Source: Azohydromonas australica DSM 1124 | GTDB taxonomy: Bacteria > Pseudomonadota > Gammaproteobacteria > Burkholderiales > Burkholderiaceae_C | NCBI RefSeq assembly: GCF_000430725.1 | Contig: NZ_AUMO01000031.1 | Span: 162,105 to 226,104, forward strand | DNA: 64,000 bases | Direction: 5' to 3' | Shown here: in pieces, positions 47,339 to 56,067 of the stretch | How the letters are laid out: every line of letters starts with the position of its first letter | Numbering within the stretch: the first letter of the stretch is position 1 | Translations under genes and position numbers: made by a program | Notes under the pieces: model-generated | Database searches by the model: none | The model's input: the letters and a program-made list of their open reading frames with translations, nothing else | What the model was told of the DNA's origin: nothing

Positions 47339-49636
47339 ATGGAGCCAATCATCCGTTCCGATATTTGCATGCCCGTGTTTGGCGGGCGGCGGCTCAGGGC
47401 GTTATTGCTGGTGGCCGTGGCGCTGCTGTCTGGCTCAGGCGTTTACCTGATTGACAAGGAGCGCCGCACTGTCTGGAGCAGTACGGAGCAGCACCTCATG
47501 AGCCTGTCCGTGGCCGTGGAAAGCTCGATGACCACGGCACTCCGGCAGGCAGAATTCAGCCTGCGTGGCATTGAAAATGAACTGCAGGCCGCACCGCGAC
47601 CGCCACAGTATGGTGACCTTCTGGCGCAGGCTGCCAAATTTGATCCGGTGAGTGGCGTCCTGGGCATTCTGAAGAATGGTCGACTGCAAGCGCTATTCAC
47701 GAATGGGGTGCCGTTGTCGGAACGACAGTGCCAGCAATTGACACAGGACTTGCAGCAATCCGTGGCCACGGCAGACCGAGCGCATGCGAGAGTCAAGGCG
47801 GACGACCTGATGATATTGCCCATGGTGCAGCATCCCGCCACTTCGGAATGGCTGCTTCCGCTGTTTTTCAATGGCCATGATGCGGCGGGCTCGCCACTCC
47901 AGATATTCGCGCTCATCCCCGCCCAGACGTTGACGCAGAGCATGACAAGCCTGCGCGTGCTGCCGGGCAGTTTCATGAGCGTGGTCTCGATGAATGGCGT
48001 TCAGTTGTTCCGCTACCTGCCCGAGGAGCATGTTTTTGTTCTGAACGACCCATTCGTGCATCCCGAGGTCTTGCCCCATGTGTGGACGACCAAGCAGGTC
48101 CTTTTCCAGGCCCGCAATGTGCTCGATGGGCAGCTCACGATGTACAGCCATGCGCGCTCGGATATTCTGCCTTTTTCTGCCGGCGTAGGAGTATCGGTCT
48201 CGCAAATACGCGAAGCCTGGTTCAAGGCTGCCGCGGCGCCGTTTCTGGTGATGCTGCTGGGGATTTCGGGAATACTGGCTTTCTGGTTCATGCTGTGCCG
48301 CTCGGTCCGGGTGCAACTCGAGGAAGCCCATGCGTATATGCATGCTGCTCGGCACGATGCGCTGACGGGAGTGCTTAATCGGGATGCCTTCGCACAATTG
48401 CTGGAGCGTGATGTTCAATCTTTGGCCGCACCGCCTTTCAGCGTCGTGCTGATCGACATCAATCGGTTCAGGGAAATCAACGACACGATGGGCCATGAGG
48501 CGGGAGACCGGGTCTTGAAAGAAGTCGTGCGCCGCATATCCCGTCCTGTGCAGGTGCTTGGCGGCGTCGTGGCGCGTGTGGGCGGCGACGAGTTTGGCTT
48601 GAAGCTGCCCTTTTTGCCGGAACTGGGGGACGGCGTCCTGCTCGACCTTCATGCAGCCATTGGGCACGTCATGCCGGTGGGCGAAGTGGATCTCGAAATC
48701 ACCGTGGCCATGGGCGTGGCGTCCTTTCCCTCGGACGCGGACAGCGTCAAAGACCTGGTGCGGCGTGCCAATATCGCGTTGCACAAGGCAAAATCCGAGG
48801 TGCATGCTGTCGAACACTATCGCCCGGAGCTTGACCGCTTCTCCCTGACCCGGCTGGCCATGCATACGGAACTGGCCAGGGCCATTCGCGAGGGACAGCT
48901 TTCCCTGGTGTTCCAGCCAAAGGTCAGCTTGAAGAACGGAGCCATGGTCGGTGTCGAAGCGCTGGCGCGTTGGATTCGGCCCGGTGGGCAGACCATGTCG
49001 CCGGCCGAATTTGTTCCACTGGCCGAATCCACGGAATTGATTCATCCGTTCACCAGTCTCGTGATACGACGTGCCCTCCAGGCGCAGCAGCACTGGATAC
49101 AGCATGGCGTGCGCGTCCCGGTGGCTGTCAACGTCAGTGCCAACAACCTCCTCAGTGCGGACTTTGTGCCGGACTTGAAACGCTTCTTGGCGGAGTTCGA
49201 TATCCCGGCGTCTCTGCTTGAGCTGGAGATCACCGAGTCCGCAGTGATGCGCAGTCCCGAATTGATCATCCCTCGCTTGGCTTCCATCCGGGACATGGGC
49301 GTGAGGTTGGCCATAGATGATTTCGGCACAGGTTTCGCCTCACTGGCTTACCTCAAGCTGCTGCCGGTGCATGTGCTGAAGATCGACCTTTCCTTTGTCG
49401 TCAACATGGACAGTGATGCGGCCAACGAGAAAATAGTGCGCAGCACCATTGCGTTGGCGCACAGTTTCGACCTGACCGTTGTCGCAGAAGGTGTGGAAAC
49501 CGAGGCCGTGCGTGACATGCTGGCCCAGTATCAGTGCGACGCGGCACAGGGCTATTTGTTTTCCCGGCCCGTGGACTCGCGGGCCATTGCAGTTTGGGCG
49601 GAGCGGTCTCAATTGGCCGTGCTTGATCAAGCCTGA
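47339..49636 (+). CDS. Membrane-bound GGDEF-EAL protein (c-di-GMP turnover) with CSS-motif-like sensor
   Basis: The 765-residue protein has TM1 (about 22-38), a large periplasmic domain to about 285, TM2 (about 296-318), a GGDEF domain (RVGGDEFG near 414-421) and an EAL domain (GVEALARW near 538-545, with VNVSANN, EITESAVM, DDFGTGFASLAYL, KIDLSFV and AEGVETE). Both signatures are intact; no RxxD inhibitory site is seen. The periplasmic part resembles CSS-motif sensors of EAL proteins, though the CSS triplet is not seen. The start ATG 47339 (or TTG 47321) lacks a clear ribosome site. Codon use is less GC-biased than in neighbouring genes, and the gene lies between two copies of an AraC 3' end, suggesting acquisition. 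Confidence 0.9.
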   Translation: MEPIIRSDICMPVFGGRRLRALLLVAVALLSGSGVYLIDKERRTVWSSTEQHLMSLSVAVESSMTTALRQAEFSLRGIENELQAAPRPPQYGDLLAQAAKFDPVSGVLGILKNGRLQALFTNGVPLSERQCQQLTQDLQQSVATADRAHARVKADDLMILPMVQHPATSEWLLPLFFNGHDAAGSPLQIFALIPAQTLTQSMTSLRVLPGSFMSVVSMNGVQLFRYLPEEHVFVLNDPFVHPEVLPHVWTTKQVLFQARNVLDGQLTMYSHARSDILPFSAGVGVSVSQIREAWFKAAAAPFLVMLLGISGILAFWFMLCRSVRVQLEEAHAYMHAARHDALTGVLNRDAFAQLLERDVQSLAAPPFSVVLIDINRFREINDTMGHEAGDRVLKEVVRRISRPVQVLGGVVARVGGDEFGLKLPFLPELGDGVLLDLHAAIGHVMPVGEVDLEITVAMGVASFPSDADSVKDLVRRANIALHKAKSEVHAVEHYRPELDRFSLTRLAMHTELARAIREGQLSLVFQPKVSLKNGAMVGVEALARWIRPGGQTMSPAEFVPLAESTELIHPFTSLVIRRALQAQQHWIQHGVRVPVAVNVSANNLLSADFVPDLKRFLAEFDIPASLLELEITESAVMRSPELIIPRLASIRDMGVRLAIDDFGTGFASLAYLKLLPVHVLKIDLSFVVNMDSDAANEKIVRSTIALAHSFDLTVVAEGVETEAVRDMLAQYQCDAAQGYLFSRPVDSRAIAVWAERSQLAVLDQA

Positions 49637-49756
49637 TCAGCCAAGGCCTTCCAGCGGGCCGCATTGCCAGTCACGCCAGCGTTGCGGCCATCGTGAAACC
49701 GGATGGCTGCTGGCGCACAGGGGGCGGCTCCCGGCGGTGTGAAATGAGAGCTTCTC

Positions 49757-50656
49757 TCATCCCCCCGCCAGACGCTGCCGCGCCATGGCCCGAAATTCCG
49801 TCGGACGGTGCCCCGTGTGCTTCTTGAAGAAGCGCCCGAAATAGGCCTCGTCCTCGAATCCCAGCACCGCCGCCACCTGCTTGACGCTCAGCAGCGAATA
49901 GGCCAGCTCGCGCTGCGCCTCGTGCACGACGCGGGCGTTGAGCACGTCCAGCGCCGACGCGCCCAGCACCTCGCGGCACAAGCGGCTGAGCTGGCCCGCG
50001 CTGACGCCCAGCGTGCGCGCGTAGTCCTCCACGCCCACGCCGCGCTCGCGAAAGCGCGCCTCCACCAGCGCGCGGAAGCGCTCCACCTGCCGCGCCTTGC
50101 GCGAGCGCAGCAGCGCGTCCTCGCCCGCGGGCTGCGCCGCGCCGACGCGCGCCACCTGCACCAGCAGCGCCACCAGCAGCGACAGGCCCACCGCCATCTG
50201 CCCGGCCTCGTGCACGCGCGTCTCGCGCTCCATGGCCTCGAACAGCGGCAGCAGGGCCTCGGCGTGGCGGCTCCCGGGCTCCACCCGCAGCACCGCCGGC
50301 TTGCGCAGTTGCCCCAGCAGCTCCGGCGCCACGGCCTGCACGGCGGCCTCCAGCGGGCGCTGCGCGGCGGTGATGACGTGCCCGTCCGTATCGGGCCGGA
50401 AATGGAAGCCGTGCACCGCGCTGGCTGGCACCACGACCAGGCAGGGCGGGTGCAGCGTCCATTTCATCTCGTCGACGAACACCTCGCCGCCGCCGGCCAC
50501 CACGTACAGCAGCTGCAGCAGCGCGTCGTGCACGTGCGGCTCGATCTCCCAGTCGAACAGGCTGGAGCGCACCGGGATGCGCTCCACGTGAACCATGTCC
50601 AGCCAGCTCGGCTGCGCCTCGTGCCCGTAGAGGGCGAAGTTGGGAACCGTCGTCAT
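49757..50656 (-). CDS. AraC-family regulator (PobR-like) of the adjacent catabolic operon
   Basis: The 299-residue protein has a cupin-type ligand domain at the N-terminus (PHVHDALLQLLYVVAGGGEVFVDE, about 40-63) and two C-terminal helix-turn-helix motifs (VEDYARTLGVSAGQLSRLCREVLG; SVKQVAAVLGFEDEAYFGRFFKKHTGHRP). PobR-type relatives sense aromatic acids such as 4-hydroxybenzoate. It lies divergent to an SDR-FAD-NIPSNAP-binding-protein operon. The shared 256-bp interval holds a repeated 13-bp motif that may be its operator. ATG 50656 is chosen because the upstream TTG-started extension (to 50725) crosses one of those repeats. Confidence 0.88.
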   Translation of the reverse strand: MTTVPNFALYGHEAQPSWLDMVHVERIPVRSSLFDWEIEPHVHDALLQLLYVVAGGGEVFVDEMKWTLHPPCLVVVPASAVHGFHFRPDTDGHVITAAQRPLEAAVQAVAPELLGQLRKPAVLRVEPGSRHAEALLPLFEAMERETRVHEAGQMAVGLSLLVALLVQVARVGAAQPAGEDALLRSRKARQVERFRALVEARFRERGVGVEDYARTLGVSAGQLSRLCREVLGASALDVLNARVVHEAQRELAYSLLSVKQVAAVLGFEDEAYFGRFFKKHTGHRPTEFRAMARQRLAGG

Positions 50657-50685
50657 CCTGCTCAGTGAGAACCCGGCGATGCACG

Positions 50686-50698
50686 AATTGTCCGGTTC
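50686..50698 (+). promoter_or_regulatory. Operator-like 13-bp repeat, araC-proximal copy
   Basis: AATTGTCCGGTTC, 12 of 13 bases shared with a second copy at 50873-50885 in the same divergent interval and the same orientation. The spacing of 187 bp (about 18 helical turns) fits looping between an autoregulatory site and the operon promoter, a common AraC-family arrangement. A partial inverted variant (AAGGACAAATTG) lies near 50780. Confidence 0.45.
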
Positions 50699-50872
50699 GC
50701 TGCAGCCTTTGTCGATTGGAAGCAATCGCAGCGGCTCCTACAGTCCACCCCATCGCGAATTGCCTTCGCGTTGATGTGCAAGGACAAATTGTGCTTGGTG
50801 ATGCGGAGGCACTGGACCATTCGGGCTTTGGTCGGCTTCAGGTGCCTTCGGGTTTGCCATTAAGCCAGGCGC

Positions 50873-50885
50873 AATTGTCCGGTAC
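50873..50885 (+). promoter_or_regulatory. Operator-like 13-bp repeat, operon-proximal copy
   Basis: AATTGTCCGGTAC, ending 27 bp before the SDR start codon and so overlapping the expected promoter or leader. It pairs with the copy at 50686-50698. Proposed binding site of the divergent AraC-type regulator; inferred from repetition only. Confidence 0.45.
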
Positions 50886-50912
50886 TGACACCGAGATACT
50901 TAGGAGACAGAC

Positions 50913-51737
50913 ATGAGCACGCAACCCTCCGGAACCTCCTGGCTGGCGCTGGAAGGCCGGGTCTGCGCCGTCACTGGCGCCGGCAGCGGCATCGGCGCCG
51001 CCATCGCCGCGGAGCTGGCGCGCGCCGGCGCCCGCGTCGCGCTGCTGGACCGCAACGGCGCCGCGGCCGGGGCGGTGGCCGGCGACATCGTGGCCGGCGG
51101 CGGCACGGCCGTCGCCGTGGAATGCGACGTCGGCCGCGAGGCCGGCGTGCGCGAGGCCGCGCAGCGGGTGCGCCGCGCGCTGGGCGACTGCGGCGTGCTG
51201 GTCAACAACGCCGGGATGCTCAAGGCCGGCGCGCTGGACAGCGTGAGCGTGGAGGAGTGGAACGCGGTGCTGGCGGTGAACCTCACCGGCGCGCTGCTGT
51301 GCGCCCGCGCCTTCCAGCCGCAGCTGCTGGCCGCGGGGCAGGGCAGCATCGTCAACGTCGCCTCCATCGCCGCGCTGCACCCGCAGACGCGCAGCGGCGC
51401 CTACAGCCCGAGCAAGGCCGGCGTGCTGCTGCTGTCGCGCCAGCTCGCGGCGGAATGGGGCCCGCTGGGCCTGCGCAGCAACGCCGTCTGCCCCGGCATG
51501 ATCCGCACCCCGCTGTCGGCCCGGTTCTACGAGGAGCCGGGCTTGGAGGCCAGGCGTGCCGCCGTCACCGCCAGCCGCCGCGTGGGCGAGCCCATCGACA
51601 TCGCCAACGCCGTGCTGTTCCTCGCCAGCGCGCGCAGCGCCTACCTCAACGGCGCGGAGCTGGTCGTGGACGGCGGCATGGACACCATGCTCATGGACCT
51701 CGTGCCGCGCCCCGGCTTCAACGCCACCCCCGCCTGA
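50913..51737 (+). CDS. SDR oxidoreductase, first gene of catabolic operon
   Basis: The 274-residue SDR has TGAGSGIG (about 21-28), NNAG (98-101) and the catalytic Ser151, Tyr164 and Lys168 (NVASIAA, then YSPSK). The C-terminal motif ELVVDGGMD is typical of 3-oxoacyl-ACP reductase-like SDRs. Enzymes of this type oxidise a secondary alcohol or reduce a ketone on the pathway substrate. It has GGAGAC 7 nt before the ATG. A KstD-like dehydrogenase gene follows 72 bp later, so the two may act in succession on a cyclic substrate. The exact compound is unknown. Confidence 0.9.
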   Translation: MSTQPSGTSWLALEGRVCAVTGAGSGIGAAIAAELARAGARVALLDRNGAAAGAVAGDIVAGGGTAVAVECDVGREAGVREAAQRVRRALGDCGVLVNNAGMLKAGALDSVSVEEWNAVLAVNLTGALLCARAFQPQLLAAGQGSIVNVASIAALHPQTRSGAYSPSKAGVLLLSRQLAAEWGPLGLRSNAVCPGMIRTPLSARFYEEPGLEARRAAVTASRRVGEPIDIANAVLFLASARSAYLNGAELVVDGGMDTMLMDLVPRPGFNATPA

Positions 51738-51809
51738 CGCCGCCCCGCCGCCGGGCGGGCCGTATTCCTCTCCGCATTTTTCCAACTCCTCAACCAGGAG
51801 GGCCGCCGC

Positions 51810-53561
51810 ATGGGCGCCACCAATCCATCACGGACGCAGCACTGCGACCTGCTCGTCATCGGCTCCGGGGCCGGTGGCCTCTCCACCGCCGTCACGGCGA
51901 AGAAGCTCGGCCTCGACGTGGTCGTGGTCGAGAAGGACACGGTCTTCGGCGGCACCACCGCCTTCTCCGGCGGCGTGCTTTGGATTCCCGGCAACCCGCA
52001 CGCCAAGGCCGCCGGCGCGCGGGACAGCCGCGAGGCCGCGCGCGAGTACCTGCGCCACGAGACCGGCGCCTTCTTCGACGAGGCGGCCGTGGAGGCCTTC
52101 CTGGACCGGGCGCCGGAGATGGTCGAGTTCTTCGAGCGCGAGACGGCCGTGAGATTCGTGCCCACGCTCTACCCGGACTACCACCCCACCGCGCCGGGCG
52201 GCGTGGACGTGGGCCGCTCCATCCTGGCCGCGCCCTACGACATTCGCGGCCTGGGCGCCGACATGGCGCGGCTGCGCCCGCCGCTGCAGACCATCACCTT
52301 CATCGGGATGATGTTCAACAGCTCCAACGCCGACCTGAAGCACTTCTTCAACGCCACGAAGTCGTTCACTTCCTTTGCCTACGTGGTGCGGCGCCTGGCC
52401 AAGCACCTGAAGGAGCTGGCGCTGTACCGGCGCGGCGTCAACGTCACCAGCGGCAACGCGCTGGCAGCGCGGCTGGCCAAGAGCGCGCTGGACCTGGGCA
52501 TTCCCATCCACACCGGCACGCCGGCGCGCGAGCTGCTGCTCGAAGGCGGCCGGGTGGTGGGCGCGCGCGTGTCGGGCCCGGACGGCGAGAGGGAGATCCG
52601 CGCCCGCCGCGGCGTGGTGCTGGCCAGCGGCGGCTTCTCGCACGACGTGGAGCGGATCCGGCAGGCCTATGCGCACCTGCGCCGCGGCGGCGAGCACCTG
52701 TCGCCCGTGCCGGCGAGCAACACCGGCGACGGCGCGCGCATGGCGGAGCAGGCGGGCGGCACGGTGCCGATCCGCTACCCGCAGCCGGCGGCGTGGATGC
52801 CGGTATCGAGAGTGCCGCTGGGCGACGGGCGCGTGGGCGTGTTCCCGCACCTGCTGGACCGCTACAAGCCCGGGATCATTGGCGTCACGCGCCGGGGCCT
52901 GCGCTTCTGCAACGAGTCCGAGAGCTACCACGACGTGGGCGCGGCGATGGTCGAAGCCTGCAAGGGTGAGCGCGAGACGGCGATGTGGCTCGTGTGCGAC
53001 CACGCCACCCTGCGCAAGTACGGCCTGGGCTACGTGAAGCCCGCGCCCATGCCGCTGGGGCGCTTCCTGCGCAACGGCTACCTGGTGAAGGGCCGCAGCC
53101 TGGCGGAGCTGGCGCAGCGCGCCGGCATCGACGCCGCGGGGCTGGAGCGCACGGTGCGCGACTACAACCCGGGTGCCGCGCGCGGCGTGGACGAGCAGTT
53201 CGGCCGCGGCAGCACCAGCTTCAACCGCTACCTGGCGGACCCGGCGCGGCAGCCCAACCCCTGCGTGGCGCCGATCGGCGAGGGGCCGTACTACGCGCTC
53301 AAGGTGGTGATGGGCGACCTGGGCACCTTCGATGGCATCCGCACCGACGTGGCGGGCCGGGTGCTGGACGGGCAGGGCGGCGCCCTCGAGGGCCTGTACG
53401 CCGTGGGCAACGACCGCGCCAGCGTCATGGGCGGCAACTACCCGGGCGCCGGCATCACGCTGGGGCCGATCATGACCTTCGGGTACCTGACGGCGCGGCA
53501 CATCGCCGGCGTCGAAAGCCTGCAGGCGCCGGCCGCGAAGGAGCTGCGCCATGCCGCCTGA
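51810..53561 (+). CDS. FAD-binding dehydrogenase, 3-ketosteroid-Delta1-dehydrogenase-like
   Basis: The 583-residue flavoprotein has the FAD motif LLVIGSGAGGLS (about 14-25) followed by VVVEKDTVFGGTTAFSGGVLW, the fumarate reductase/KstD pattern. A GEGPYYALKV segment, with KstD's catalytic Tyr position, then GDLGT, lies near 490-510, and the closing FAD motif GNYPGAGITLG near 550. KstD-type enzymes abstract two hydrogens from a ring ketone; here the substrate may be a steroid-like or other cyclic ketone, or a carboxylate. It starts at ATG 51810 after an AGGAGGG site and overlaps the following NIPSNAP gene by 11 bp. No FMN or heme motif is visible. Confidence 0.83.
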   Translation: MGATNPSRTQHCDLLVIGSGAGGLSTAVTAKKLGLDVVVVEKDTVFGGTTAFSGGVLWIPGNPHAKAAGARDSREAAREYLRHETGAFFDEAAVEAFLDRAPEMVEFFERETAVRFVPTLYPDYHPTAPGGVDVGRSILAAPYDIRGLGADMARLRPPLQTITFIGMMFNSSNADLKHFFNATKSFTSFAYVVRRLAKHLKELALYRRGVNVTSGNALAARLAKSALDLGIPIHTGTPARELLLEGGRVVGARVSGPDGEREIRARRGVVLASGGFSHDVERIRQAYAHLRRGGEHLSPVPASNTGDGARMAEQAGGTVPIRYPQPAAWMPVSRVPLGDGRVGVFPHLLDRYKPGIIGVTRRGLRFCNESESYHDVGAAMVEACKGERETAMWLVCDHATLRKYGLGYVKPAPMPLGRFLRNGYLVKGRSLAELAQRAGIDAAGLERTVRDYNPGAARGVDEQFGRGSTSFNRYLADPARQPNPCVAPIGEGPYYALKVVMGDLGTFDGIRTDVAGRVLDGQGGALEGLYAVGNDRASVMGGNYPGAGITLGPIMTFGYLTARHIAGVESLQAPAAKELRHAA

Positions 53562-53898
53562 TCTCGCACGCCTGCCGCTCGTGGACCACCGCGTCTACAC
53601 CATCGCGCTGCGGCGCATGAACGAGTTCATCGAGGTCTTCGACCGGCTGGCCATGCCGGTGCTGCTGCAGACGCTGGGCCATCCCATCGGCTTCCACGTC
53701 AGCCAGGTGGGCCCGCTGAACCAGTTCGTGCACCTGTGGGCCTACGAGAGCCTGGCCGAGTACGAGCGCCGCAGCGCGCTGCGCGACCGCCACCCGGACT
53801 TCCCGGCCTATTTGCAGGCCTCGGAGCACCTGATCGTGGCGCAGGAGAACCGGCTCATCTGCCGGGTGGAGCTGCCCAGCCTGCGCCAGCGGGGCTGA
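53551..53898 (+). CDS. NIPSNAP-family protein
   Basis: The 115-residue protein has the NIPSNAP dimeric alpha/beta-barrel pattern: VDHRVYTIALRRMNEFIEVF, QLGHPIGFHVSQVGPLNQFVHLWAYESLAEYERR-like segments, and HPDFPAYLQ. Members are small ferredoxin-fold proteins of unclear catalytic role, often found in degradation operons. The ATG at 53551 overlaps the dehydrogenase stop by 11 bp and has GAAGGAG 9 nt upstream. Lengthwise it is a single unit of the usual double NIPSNAP and appears complete. Confidence 0.85.
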   Translation: MPPDLARLPLVDHRVYTIALRRMNEFIEVFDRLAMPVLLQTLGHPIGFHVSQVGPLNQFVHLWAYESLAEYERRSALRDRHPDFPAYLQASEHLIVAQENRLICRVELPSLRQRG

Positions 53899-53943
53899 AG
53901 CGGCGACGACGGACCCAAGACATCACACCAAAGGAGACAAGCC

Positions 53944-54936
53944 ATGAAGACGAAGCAACACACCCTCTCACGCCGCCGCCTCGTGCAGGCCGCCGCCTTG
54001 TGCACCTTGAGCGCCCTGGCCGCGCCGGTGCTGGCGCAGAGCCCCTGGCCCGCGAAGCCGATCCGGCTGGTGGTGGGCTTCCCGCCCGGCGGTACCACCG
54101 ACGTGATGGCGCGCGTGGTGGCGGCCCCACTGCAGAAGGCGCTGGGCCAGCCCGTGATCGTGGACAACAAGCCCGGCGCCAGCGGCAACCTGGCGGTGGG
54201 CGAGGTGAGCAAGGCGCCGGCCGACGGCTACACGTTCATGGTGGCGCCGATCTCGGTGCAGACCGCCAACCCGCACCTGTTCAAGCCGGCGCTGAACCCG
54301 GAGCGCGACCTGCAGCCCGTGGCCAGCCTCGGCTACGCGCAGCTGTACCTGGTGGTGAAGAAGGACCTGCCGGTGAAGAGCGTGGCCGAGCTGGTGCAGC
54401 TGGCCAAGGCCCAGCCCGGCAAGCTGAGCTACGGCTCCGGCGGCCCGGGCACTCAGATGCACCTGGTGGCCGAGCTGTTCAAGCAGCAGGCCGGCGTGGA
54501 CGCCGTGCACGTGCCCTACCGCGGCGCGGCACCGGCGTTGCAGGACCTGCTGGCCGGGCAGATCGACTACTACTTCGACCCTGCCACCGGCTTCAGCCAT
54601 CTGCGCGAGGGCCGCGCGAAGCTGCTGGCGGTGAGCGGCACCCGGCGCTCGCCCTTCTTCCCGGACGCGCCGACGCTGGCCGAGGCGGGTGTCAAGGGCG
54701 TGGAGCTGGGCAACTGGTTCGGGCTGTTCGCGCCGGCGGCCACGCCGGCGGAGGTGGTGGCGCGGCTGGGCCAGGAGATCGCCCGGGCGGTGGCGCTGCC
54801 GGAGGTGAAGCAGCGCTTCGCCGAGCTGGGCGCCGAGCCGGTGGCGCAGGACGGTGCGGCCTTCCGCAAGACGATCAGCGACGAGGGACGGCTGCTGGCG
54901 GCGCTGATCCGGGACCGGCGGATCGCGATCGATTGA
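53944..54936 (+). CDS. Bug/TctC-type solute-binding protein (tripartite tricarboxylate transporter family)
   Basis: The 330-residue protein begins with a Tat-like signal peptide (twin arginines in SRRRLVQAAAL, cleavage after VLAQ) and shows Bug family signatures: PIRLVVGFPPGGTTDVMAR (about 39-57), PVIVDNKPGASGNLAVGEV (about 70-88), and VPYRGAAPALQDLLAGQIDYYFD (about 192-214). It should bind a carboxylate outside the inner membrane. Burkholderiales carry many such binding proteins without adjacent membrane subunits, and no tctA/tctB gene is nearby. As the last gene of the operon it likely delivers the compound degraded by the SDR and KstD-like enzymes. The ATG at 53944 has AAAGGAGAC 6 nt upstream. 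Confidence 0.92.
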   Translation: MKTKQHTLSRRRLVQAAALCTLSALAAPVLAQSPWPAKPIRLVVGFPPGGTTDVMARVVAAPLQKALGQPVIVDNKPGASGNLAVGEVSKAPADGYTFMVAPISVQTANPHLFKPALNPERDLQPVASLGYAQLYLVVKKDLPVKSVAELVQLAKAQPGKLSYGSGGPGTQMHLVAELFKQQAGVDAVHVPYRGAAPALQDLLAGQIDYYFDPATGFSHLREGRAKLLAVSGTRRSPFFPDAPTLAEAGVKGVELGNWFGLFAPAATPAEVVARLGQEIARAVALPEVKQRFAELGAEPVAQDGAAFRKTISDEGRLLAALIRDRRIAID

Positions 54937-54945
54937 GACCGGGCC

Positions 54946-56067
54946 TCAGTCTCGCGGCCCGCGCCTGCGCCGCCACGCCACGGCGCCCACGCCGCCCAGC
55001 CCGGCCAGCAGCAGCTTCCACGTGCCGGCCTCGGGCACGGGCGTGGCGATGAAGCCGCGCAGCAGCCCGTCCGTCATGCCCAGGCCCACGATCTGGCCGC
55101 GGTCGTTGATGTCCATGGCGTAGTGCAGCTCCCAGCGTTGGGCTGCGTCGTGGTCGAGCAGGTCGTTGAGGTCGCGCATGCGGCCGTTGCGCCAGAGGAA
55201 GGCGTGGAAGGGCTGCGAGGGATTGCTGCCCCCCACTTCCGAGCTGCCCACGATCCAACCCTTCTCGTTGAGGGCCGCCGCCGACGTGGACATGCCGTTG
55301 AGCGTGCCCAGGGCCTGGTAGGTGCCGCCGTCGTAGAGGAAGGCGCGGTAGTTGGCATCCACCAGGATCTGTCCGGCGTTGTTGATGTCCGCGCCGTCCA
55401 TCCTCGAGTCCGAGGCGCCCTGTGGTGCCGGTAGGTAGGACACGCTGTTGCCGTCCCACACGAAGGCGTCGCTGCGGCCGAACCCGTGTTCGGCGCGTCC
55501 GACCGCCACGCCGTGGTCGTTGATGGCCCAGGCGATGGTGGTGCCGATGTCTTCGCCCTCGAAGGGAATGAAATGTGCCTGCGTGCCGTCGTGCACGTAG
55601 GCACGGCCGTTGATCGTGCCTGCCACCTGGCCAGATTCGTTGATGGCATGGGCATAGGCCGCATTGCCTGTACCCGGGGCCGGATTCAAGTCCTTGAGCT
55701 GCCCCTGGTCGTAGAGAAAAGGCCGGTCTTCGTACGTGGCCCAGTTCGTGGCGTAGCCCACGATTTGCCCGCGGTCGTTGATGGCGCGGGCGCTCGTGGT
55801 ATTGAATCCGTTCATATTGCCCGGGTCTCGAATCTGGTCGTTTTCGTAGGCGAACGCCCGGAATGGCACCTCATCGTCCTGGGCATAGGAGTAACCCACC
55901 ACCGAGCCGTGGTTGTTCAAGCCATAAGCCCAGCTGTAGCTGCTGGCATTGTCCGGGCCGAGCACGCCGATGGTTTCGACGCGATACCGCAGCTGTGCCT
56001 GGGCGCCGCCGGTCATGGCCAGGGCCATGGAAAACGCCAGCAATAACCGCAAACCAATTCTGTGCAT
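54946..56067 (-). CDS. HAF-repeat secreted protein with PEP-CTERM-like sorting tail
   Basis: The 373-residue protein has a signal peptide (MHRIGLRLLLAFSMALAMTGGAQA) and repeats of the HAF type, in which A-x-x-I-N-D-R-G-Q-I-V-G units alternate with DG/FLYDGG strands (for example ARAINDRGQIVGYA, AWAINDHGVAVGRA, AMDINDRGQIVGLG). The C-terminus has the PEP-CTERM layout: VPEAGTW, a hydrophobic helix (LLLAGLGGVGAVAW) and a basic RRRR end. The motif is PEA rather than PEP. Such proteins are processed by exosortase and released to the surface or matrix. ATG 56067 is preceded by AAGGAA; an earlier start at 56124 would extend the signal peptide awkwardly. It converges on the Bug gene with 9 bp between. 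Confidence 0.85.
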   Translation of the reverse strand: MHRIGLRLLLAFSMALAMTGGAQAQLRYRVETIGVLGPDNASSYSWAYGLNNHGSVVGYSYAQDDEVPFRAFAYENDQIRDPGNMNGFNTTSARAINDRGQIVGYATNWATYEDRPFLYDQGQLKDLNPAPGTGNAAYAHAINESGQVAGTINGRAYVHDGTQAHFIPFEGEDIGTTIAWAINDHGVAVGRAEHGFGRSDAFVWDGNSVSYLPAPQGASDSRMDGADINNAGQILVDANYRAFLYDGGTYQALGTLNGMSTSAAALNEKGWIVGSSEVGGSNPSQPFHAFLWRNGRMRDLNDLLDHDAAQRWELHYAMDINDRGQIVGLGMTDGLLRGFIATPVPEAGTWKLLLAGLGGVGAVAWRRRRGPRD

